From a virus: a stretch of 64,000 nt of DNA. Positions 59,786 to 64,000 of this stretch are shown here, piece after piece. The position numbers and the translations under genes were made by a program. The stretch is taken from IMG/VR virus record IMGVR_UViG_3300005527_000052, positions 1 to 64,000 of that record; one strand, given 5' to 3'. Position 1 is the first letter of the stretch. The number at the start of each line of letters is the position of its first letter. The notes under the pieces are model-generated. The model did not search any database. It was not told where the DNA came from and saw nothing but the letters and a program-made list of their open reading frames with translations.

Positions 59786-59793
59786 GATATAAT
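59786..59793 (+). promoter_or_regulatory. Promoter of the 340-base RNA, CCC-GTA-GGG repeat
   Basis: CCCCGTAGGGATATAAT then AGGGTG, the form seen at leadered promoters. Confidence 0.7.
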
Positions 59794-59798
59794 AGGGT

Positions 59799-60139
59799 GT
59801 AAGCGGTTGTGCTAGCCAATTGACTTACTAGCGTGCGGCGGCTTCGATCACGACGTAACGCGAATCCATGTATCGAATAGTGGTCTTTCGTCGATGTTTA
59901 CCACGATAAAAAATAATCCGAGAGTGAAAGAGTTGGAGAACTCTGACCGTACTCTGACGTAAAGTTAAACTCATGCCGCAACGTAGCAACGGCTAAAAAT
60001 AAGGGCGACGGCTTAGGGATTAGTGTAGGCTCCTAAGTTTGTATTGATAATCCGATCTAATCAATCGGGCGATAAGATTGTGTGATTAACAATTTTATAA
60101 CGCACTTGGACAGCACTCCCCGAGGGTGCTGTCTGTTTT
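59799..60139 (+). ncRNA. Structured non-coding RNA of about 340 bases
   Basis: Strong promoter and terminator, no ORF over a few codons. Hairpins: GCTAG/CTAGC, GTGG/CCAC, AGAGT/ACTCT enclosing GAGTT-GGAG-AACTC, GCCG/CGGC, CTTAGG/CCTAAG and CCGAT/ATCGG. Lacks tmRNA, RNase P and group I hallmarks, so an unassigned RNA. Possible regulator or ribozyme; GGAG is displayed in a loop and may bind 16S rRNA. Confidence 0.6.
60109..60139 (+). terminator. Strong intrinsic terminator
   Basis: GACAGCAC/GTGCTGTC eight-bp stem, then TGTTTTT. Confidence 0.85.
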
Positions 60140-60142
60140 TAT

Positions 60143-60243
60143 AGTCCTCATTTTACCGCGTTTATTTAAGCAATAATTATAAATAAATTTCGATCAGTCA
60201 AAAAGAATAAAGTGAATTAAATACGCCGTAGGCAAGATATAAT
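60143..60243 (+). repeat. Promoter module copy 4
   Basis: AGTCCTCATTTTACC, TTTAAGCAATAAT, CAGTCA and, 93 bases on, GCCGTAGGC plus GATATAAT. Confidence 0.7.
60236..60243 (+). promoter_or_regulatory. Leaderless promoter with GCC-GTA-GGC repeat
   Basis: Five bases after the box comes ATG 60249. Confidence 0.8.
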
Positions 60244-60248
60244 ATCTT

Positions 60249-60455
60249 ATGTACCATTATTATGAACCCCGATTTTCTGTCGATCAACTTCATAATATGT
60301 ATAAAGAAACGGGTGAAAAGTTCGTAGGATTTATTCATACTCAAAACAGTAATAAAGAAACTGTCAAGGTTTCTGATTTAATTACTGAAATTCGCCGTAT
60401 GTATAAAGAGATTGCCGTTTATAAGGAAAGAGATCAAAAAACTGCCGTAGGCTGA
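60249..60455 (+). CDS. Hypothetical helical protein, leaderless
   Basis: 68 residues; VDQLHNMYKETGEKFVGFIHT, VSDLITEIRRMYKEIAVYKER. The last codons (TAVG, stop) encode the next promoter's GCCGTAGGC and overlap GATATAAT. Confidence 0.62.
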   Translation: MYHYYEPRFSVDQLHNMYKETGEKFVGFIHTQNSNKETVKVSDLITEIRRMYKEIAVYKERDQKTAVG

Positions 60456-60461
60456 TATAAT
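60454..60461 (+). promoter_or_regulatory. Leaderless promoter embedded in an upstream gene end
   Basis: GCCGTAGGC lies in coding sequence, TGA overlaps the box; five bases then ATG 60467. Confidence 0.78.
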
Positions 60462-60466
60462 ACATT

Positions 60467-60700
60467 ATGAAAATCACATTTACCAAAAATCCTAAGAATA
60501 TTCCCATTCGCCATTTGGAGCCGGGCACTATTATTAAAGTGAATTGCGGTGCGGTTTATATTGTGCCAGAAGAGAGTTATATGTTTGCTCTAATTCTAGA
60601 AAACGGATGTATTGTCGGCACCGTTTATAATATGGAAAATTTCCTATTCATTGACGATCGTGATTACGAAATTCTTGGTAAAGTTTCGGTAGTGATGTGA
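60467..60700 (+). CDS. Small beta protein, array family
   Basis: 77 residues. EPGTIIKVNCGAVYIVPEE...LENGCIVGTVYNMENFLFIDDRDYEILGKV matches the C-terminal half of the 63170 protein (PGTMIQVN...FIVP...YRIVGK). Stop TGA overlaps the next box. Confidence 0.68.
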   Translation: MKITFTKNPKNIPIRHLEPGTIIKVNCGAVYIVPEESYMFALILENGCIVGTVYNMENFLFIDDRDYEILGKVSVVM

Positions 60701-60706
60701 TATAAT
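60699..60706 (+). promoter_or_regulatory. Promoter of the tRNA-Lys unit
   Basis: GATATAAT overlapping the upstream TGA; about 15 bases of leader before the tRNA. Confidence 0.65.
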
Positions 60707-60727
60707 TGCTATCGCAAATAAAATAGA

Positions 60728-60800
60728 GCGTCTGTAACTCAGTTGGCAGAGTAGAGGACTTTTAATCCTTTTGTCGTAGGTTCGATCCCTACCAGACGCA
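60728..60800 (+). tRNA. tRNA-Lys (TTT)
   Basis: Acceptor GCGTCTG/CAGACGC, D stem ACTC/GAGT, anticodon stem GAGGA/TCCTT with loop CTTTTAA, T loop TTCGATC. ATG follows after two bases. Confidence 0.9.
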
Positions 60801-60802
60801 TT

Positions 60803-61051
60803 ATGATTAAAATTAACAGACCGAGACTTCGTATGTTTGTTCCTTTTGATGAAGCAATTGGCAGAGATGCTTACGTTTTTCTAGAGTGTGAAAAATATCC
60901 TTCCAATGTTTATCTCTGGAATGCAGGTAATCGAATTTTAATTGAATTTGGACACGGCGTTGCTGCTATGAACGAAATTCAGTCTATTCCTTATCGTGAA
61001 TTAAATTACCGAAAAATTGAGCGTCCAGAAATTGTTATCAATTGTAAGTAA
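60803..61051 (+). CDS. Small beta protein starting at a tRNA end
   Basis: 82 residues. DAYVFLECEKYPSNVYLWNAGNRILIEFGHG...YRELNYRK.ERPEIVINC fits the array family. ATG two bases after tRNA-Lys, no separate SD. Confidence 0.65.
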   Translation: MIKINRPRLRMFVPFDEAIGRDAYVFLECEKYPSNVYLWNAGNRILIEFGHGVAAMNEIQSIPYRELNYRKIERPEIVINCK

Positions 61052-61135
61052 TTTTGCGTAGCAAAAATCTATGTTGTCGGTTAAAAGATTTAAAGAGACG
61101 GATATCTAGAAAAGCAATTTTGTAGGCTGGAGCAT

Positions 61136-61171
61136 CCTGCTAGTAGAAATACTGGCGGGATTTTATTTTTT
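61136..61171 (+). terminator. Terminator with GAAA tetraloop
   Basis: CCTGCTAGTA-GAAA-TACTGGCGGG (ten pairs, three G-T) then ATTTTATTTTTT. Confidence 0.8.
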
Positions 61172-61199
61172 GATCTTTCTTAATTACTACCGTAGGCTC

Positions 61200-61207
61200 G
61201 ATATGAT
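61200..61207 (+). promoter_or_regulatory. GATATGAT promoter, TGAC type
   Basis: ACCGTAGGCTC upstream; ATAGTGACTG follows. Confidence 0.55.
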
Positions 61208-61210
61208 ATA

Positions 61211-61414
61211 GTGACTGTTACTTTTAAAAAAAGTAACACAAAAAAGAAAACGGATATTTTACTATCCGTTTCTGCCTATACTCCATATGTATACCGTCCT
61301 TATAGGCTTAAGGGATATACCGACTTTAATTTTAATTCGCAGTCGAGCGAATACCGAGCCGATTTTACTCTCCCGGTGCGAAGTATATTATATCTTGCCA
61401 CAAACGAATTTTAA
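61211..61414 (+). CDS. Possible small basic protein, GTG start
   Basis: 67 codons from GTG three bases after the -10 box (MTVTFKKSN...), with Tyr/Arg-rich centre. It extends a TGAC-type frame that is only five codons at 56943, so it may be real or chance. Confidence 0.4.
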   Translation: MTVTFKKSNTKKKTDILLSVSAYTPYVYRPYRLKGYTDFNFNSQSSEYRADFTLPVRSILYLATNEF

Positions 61415-61468
61415 CCAATCACCAAATTTTATTCCGCACATTATCTAATTAAATTTTCACCCCGTAGG

Positions 61469-61476
61469 GATATAAT
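61469..61476 (+). promoter_or_regulatory. Leaderless promoter with CCC-GTA-GGG repeat
   Basis: CCCCGTAGGGATATAAT, six bases, ATG 61483. Confidence 0.72.
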
Positions 61477-61482
61477 AGATCA

Positions 61483-61734
61483 ATGCAAGAGATTAAAAAA
61501 GTTCTAGACTACGAAAATTCTTTGAAAACCGGCGATAAAGTTATTGTAAAATGGACGAATAGTTTTAATATCTATTCGGCACCAGCTATTGTTTCTAAGA
61601 TTAATTCTAAAAGTTTTAGAGTTAAACTGACTGGTGGAATTAAGGGACTTTACCCTGTTGGGCAAGAATTTCCTGTTCCTCGATTTTTGGGTTCTGGTTG
61701 GTCGGATAACAATAGGGTGTTTCCTCTAGGTTAG
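61483..61734 (+). CDS. SH3/KOW-like small protein, leaderless
   Basis: 83 residues; KTGDKVIVKWTNSF..YSAPAIVSKINSKSFRVKLTGG reads as a small beta barrel of SH3/KOW type. Ligand unknown. Confidence 0.62.
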   Translation: MQEIKKVLDYENSLKTGDKVIVKWTNSFNIYSAPAIVSKINSKSFRVKLTGGIKGLYPVGQEFPVPRFLGSGWSDNNRVFPLG

Positions 61735-61781
61735 AAAGATTCGCAAAAAAGTTTCAAACGTTAAAAAGACAACGAAGGCTG

Positions 61782-61869
61782 GATAGAATAGGGTGTGGCG
61801 AGCGACGATAAGGGTGTTCCGAATCCTAGCCGCCGAAATGGGGAATGTTTCCCCGAAAGGATTTGAGTT
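61782..61869 (+). promoter_or_regulatory. Promoter and leader with possible coupling ORF
   Basis: GATAGAAT (61782-61789), AGGGT, then GTG at 61795 opening 23 codons that end three bases before the next ATG. GGGGAA/TTTCCC hairpin and AAAGGA precede ATG 61870. Confidence 0.5.
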
Positions 61870-62181
61870 ATGCGTATTGTTGAGAATTTTCCGTCGATCG
61901 TTCGTGCAGGTGCAGGTGGCAAGGGCCGTGTTGCTGGTCCGGTAACGCAGGGGCTTCGTACCCTTCAGCCGGGTCAGACCGCTCAGTTTGTTCTTGGGGA
62001 GTCGCCGTTTGATAACGTCTCGGATTTTGAGACTATGGCCGCTAAGGTTCGTCAGGCTGCGAATGTTAAGAATCTCGGATTCCCGGTGGCTACTCGCGTG
62101 ATCGCATCGGAGCAGTCGGTGTATGTTCGGCGAAAGCTGGATAACGAAGTTCCCGATCTCGCGGTCGTCCCCGCTCGGTAA
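61870..62181 (+). CDS. Hypothetical protein, GC-rich codons
   Basis: 103 residues, Ala/Val/Gly-rich (IVRAGAGGKGRVAGPVTQGLRTLQPGQTAQFVLGES; VATRVIASEQSVYVRRKLDNEV). Clearly GC-richer than neighbours, like the 50039-52469 genes, suggesting high expression or different origin. Confidence 0.65.
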   Translation: MRIVENFPSIVRAGAGGKGRVAGPVTQGLRTLQPGQTAQFVLGESPFDNVSDFETMAAKVRQAANVKNLGFPVATRVIASEQSVYVRRKLDNEVPDLAVVPAR

Positions 62182-62208
62182 AAATACCGAACGTCACACT
62201 CAATAATT

Positions 62209-62238
62209 CCCGGTAGAAATATCGGGATTTTATTTTAT
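62209..62238 (+). terminator. Terminator with GAAA tetraloop
   Basis: CCCGGTA-GAAA-TATCGGG then ATTTTATTTTAT. A second hairpin TCGGTA-AAAA-TACCGA lies at 62175-62190. Confidence 0.72.
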
Positions 62239-62251
62239 CTACGGAGTAAAC

Positions 62252-62626
62252 ATGGCGACAAGAATTGTTTATCGTGTAGAAAACAAGAAAACTGGTAAAG
62301 GTCCGTATACTTGGATGCATAAAGATAGTTCAGAATGTTTTGTAAAACCTAGCGATCATACTAAAACTATTTTTGGTACTACGTCACTTAAAAATATTAT
62401 TTATTGGATCGATGAGCATATGAGGGAAGAAACAACTCTAAAAGGTTGTCATGTTGCTGCCTATCGCGTAAAACGTGCTAAAATGCTGCTGCAACCTCGA
62501 TTGAAGTTGCCGCGAAAAGAATATGAAAAAATTTCTCGATATGAATTTCGGGAATGTGTTTTCGATATTTCTGCGGCGGAAAAAATCAGCGGAATGTCAT
62601 TTAAAAAAGCACGACAATTAGCTTAA
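62252..62626 (+). CDS. Hypothetical protein
   Basis: 124 residues, basic (GPYTWMHKDSSECF; VKRAKMLLQPRLKLPRKEYEK). SD GGAG. Transcribed past the preceding terminator or from an unseen promoter; terminator follows. Confidence 0.62.
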   Translation: MATRIVYRVENKKTGKGPYTWMHKDSSECFVKPSDHTKTIFGTTSLKNIIYWIDEHMREETTLKGCHVAAYRVKRAKMLLQPRLKLPRKEYEKISRYEFRECVFDISAAEKISGMSFKKARQLA

Positions 62627-62633
62627 AAAATTT

Positions 62634-62656
62634 ACCCGGTATCATCCGGGTTTTAT
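62634..62656 (+). terminator. Intrinsic terminator
   Basis: ACCCGG-TATCAT-CCGGGT followed by TTTATC. Confidence 0.7.
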
Positions 62657-62678
62657 CATTTGTTAATCATTATTCTAA

Positions 62679-62767
62679 AGTCCTCATTTTAGCAAAATTT
62701 AAGCAATAATTAGAAACAAAAAATAAATAGTCGGCAGTCTAAAAAATTACCACAAATAGGATATAAT
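62679..62767 (+). repeat. Promoter module copy 5
   Basis: AGTCCTCATTTTAGC, TTTAAGCAATAAT, TAGTCGG and GATATAAT 81 bases on; follows a terminator. Confidence 0.72.
62760..62767 (+). promoter_or_regulatory. Leaderless promoter
   Basis: GATATAAT, five bases, ATG 62773. Confidence 0.77.
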
Positions 62768-62772
62768 ATCAC

Positions 62773-63018
62773 ATGAAATATACCGTTAAGAGTAATCGTT
62801 GTAAAGGTTGGACTCGTGATCAGCTTGTTAGCGGTCTTTATGTCGCCAAGCTAAATAGTAATCGTAGTTTGGCTGAGCATCTTGTTATGTATAGCGGAGG
62901 TAAATTTGCTATTTACAATTCTGTAAGTTCACAAATCGATACTATCGGCGGAACAACTTTTAACGAGGACTATCGTTTCTTTCCTGTTGTGTCTTTGAAT
63001 GTTGAAATTGAGGAGTAA
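62773..63018 (+). CDS. Small beta protein, array family
   Basis: 81 residues. SGLYVAKLN..LAEHLVMYSGGKFAIYN...DYRFFPVVSLNVEI parallels 58002 and 59336. Monocistronic. Confidence 0.67.
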   Translation: MKYTVKSNRCKGWTRDQLVSGLYVAKLNSNRSLAEHLVMYSGGKFAIYNSVSSQIDTIGGTTFNEDYRFFPVVSLNVEIEE

Positions 63019-63025
63019 TTTAGAT

Positions 63026-63052
63026 AATCGCCTACCGGCGATTTTTTTTGTT
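63026..63052 (+). terminator. Intrinsic terminator
   Basis: AATCGCC-TACC-GGCGATT followed by TTTTTTG. Confidence 0.82.
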
Positions 63053-63079
63053 TTTCAATTAAAATATGTCGCGTAACAT

Positions 63080-63087
63080 GATATAAT
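63080..63087 (+). promoter_or_regulatory. GATATAAT promoter, TGAC type
   Basis: ATAATGACGACG follows, a seven-codon frame; second box 77 bases on. Confidence 0.57.
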
Positions 63088-63156
63088 ATAATGACGACGC
63101 CTATTATAAAATAATAAAAATTATTTTTTACCGTTGATTAAAAACACCGTAGGTAC

Positions 63157-63164
63157 GATATAAT
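63157..63164 (+). promoter_or_regulatory. Leaderless promoter with ACC-GTA-GGT repeat
   Basis: ATTAAA about 17 bases before TATAAT; five bases then ATG 63170. Confidence 0.8.
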
Positions 63165-63169
63165 AAGAT

Positions 63170-63670
63170 ATGAACCAACTCTCTATTAATATTTATCCAG
63201 CTCCATCGGTCCAGCCGGTTTATGAGTCTCTTGATTATACTAGTAAGCGTGGTATTTATAAAATTGAGGGTGATGCTGAATATCCTTATTATGTTTTTCT
63301 AGGTAACTCTACTTATCATGTCGCACAGCGTAATAATCTGCACCATTCTCAGAATATGGAAGGTCTGAATAAGGGAGGTTTTAAATATACCTTTATTACC
63401 GATGAATATTCGGTGAAGGATAATAAAATCTCGTTTGAGATTCCCCAAAGTAAACCGCTAAATTTGAAAGATAATCCCCCAAGTCCGGGAACGATGATTC
63501 AGGTAAACATAAGTGGTGATTACAATACTGATATTTTTATTGTTCCTAATTTTAAAACCGACCATCCTGCAGTAGTTCGTGGTAATAGAATTGTTTATTC
63601 TGTTTGTACGTTCGAAGAGTGGATGAGTGCAGCATATGAATATCGAATTGTTGGTAAAAATTCCAATTAA
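63170..63670 (+). CDS. Two-domain small beta protein, leaderless
   Basis: 166 residues. The C-terminal half (about 107-165) aligns with the 60467 protein; the N-terminal half (RGIYKIEGDAEYPYYVFLGN...) has the same strand pattern, so it looks like a tandem duplication or fusion. Confidence 0.68.
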   Translation: MNQLSINIYPAPSVQPVYESLDYTSKRGIYKIEGDAEYPYYVFLGNSTYHVAQRNNLHHSQNMEGLNKGGFKYTFITDEYSVKDNKISFEIPQSKPLNLKDNPPSPGTMIQVNISGDYNTDIFIVPNFKTDHPAVVRGNRIVYSVCTFEEWMSAAYEYRIVGKNSN

Positions 63671-63673
63671 TTA

Positions 63674-63681
63674 GATATAAT
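63674..63681 (+). promoter_or_regulatory. Leaderless promoter
   Basis: GATATAAT, five bases, ATG 63687; no inverted repeat here. Confidence 0.73.
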
Positions 63682-63686
63682 ACTAC

Positions 63687-63929
63687 ATGGAAATTAACCC
63701 TGTAGATTATCAAGAACATATTGATATTGGTTATGATGTTATTTCGTGGCATATTGCCGCGTATAATGATAATCCAGAATCTATCGCTAGGCCGGGTAAA
63801 ATTACCGGTCTAGTTGATATGCTGATGGATACTTTGTCGGACGGTGTAGAAAATCGTAATGATGTTCGTCAGTATTTTATTGAAATGTTTACAAATCGCC
63901 TAAAGGAACGCGGATATATTTTTGTTTAA
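63687..63929 (+). CDS. Hypothetical protein, leaderless
   Basis: 80 residues, helical (ITGLVDMLMDTLSDGVENRNDVRQYFIEMFTNRLKERG). Unknown. Confidence 0.63.
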   Translation: MEINPVDYQEHIDIGYDVISWHIAAYNDNPESIARPGKITGLVDMLMDTLSDGVENRNDVRQYFIEMFTNRLKERGYIFV

Positions 63930-63952
63930 AAATATCCAAATAAGGATTGATA

Positions 63953-64000
63953 ATGGAAATTAAAGTTAAAAAAATATCTCTTAAAAAAGTTGATGATACC
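63953..64000 (+). CDS. Partial gene at the right edge
   Basis: ATG 63953 with AAGGA upstream; 16 codons visible (MEIKVKKISLKK...). Basic N-terminus. Confidence 0.5.
   Translation, partial: MEIKVKKISLKKVDDT

Noticed and set aside
59799-60139. Possible tmRNA or RNase P RNA
   Set aside because: No tRNA-like 3' end with GGTTCGAATCC, no GGATTCGAC, no tag frame ending in ALAA, and no RNase P consensus.

Overview
The window is part of a tailed double-stranded DNA phage genome (Caudoviricetes) that is AT-rich, densely packed and split into two oppositely transcribed halves. A HK97-type head and tail module with terminase, portal, capsid, tail tube and a 1,641-residue tape measure but no visible tail sheath suggests a long-tailed siphovirus. 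By the usual rule of about 0.15 nm per tape-measure residue the tail would be near 240 nm. The host cannot be named from the sequence. The -10 boxes are close to TATAAT, many genes also use Shine-Dalgarno sites (AGGAG, GAGG), and leaderless genes are unusually common, a habit known from actinobacteria and Deinococcus among others.

Layout. (1) 1-32283, minus strand: virion genes. Transcription runs leftward from a divergent control region at 32284-32358: a sigma-like protein, a probable small terminase, GDP-mannose dehydratase, HNH and ERCC4-type nucleases, large terminase, portal, protease/scaffold with an internal start, a probable decoration protein, major capsid protein, head-tail connectors, tail tube, tail chaperones, tape measure, then tail-tip and fibre proteins running off the left edge. 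A GTGTATAA(A/T) promoter motif recurs at gene borders, and intrinsic terminators sit after the capsid gene, inside the gene behind the tail tube, and just before the tape measure. This divides the late operon into separately tunable units. (2) 32335-49495, plus strand: about 50 small, overlapping genes, mostly unknown. Recognisable ones are a Dam-type methylase, ATP-grasp, SLOG, PPP-type phosphatase, NADAR and DUF5662-like proteins, plus small zinc-binding proteins and several tRNAs. (3) 49500-52470: a GC-richer island with a second sigma-like or HTH regulator. (4) 51700-64000: an array of about 35 tiny genes, most with a private GATATAAT promoter placed so that transcription should begin at the start codon.

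The most interesting content is in part 4. About twenty genes, two of them on the opposite strand, have exactly five bases between the -10 box and the start codon, which predicts leaderless mRNAs. Many of these promoters carry a small covarying inverted repeat with GTA, ATA or TAC in the loop just upstream of the -10 box. Stop codons of upstream genes are often embedded in the next -10 box. Five copies of an about 80-base upstream module follow terminators. The array also encodes a protein resembling ribosome modulation factor, a very acidic possible DNA mimic, a secreted lysozyme-like enzyme, two structured non-coding RNA candidates and a group I intron-like core. Elsewhere four tRNA genes end two or three bases before an ATG, so tRNA 3' processing could also create leaderless messages. 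I infer a phage programme biased to SD-independent translation, with the RMF-like protein as a candidate modulator; this is a hypothesis from sequence only.
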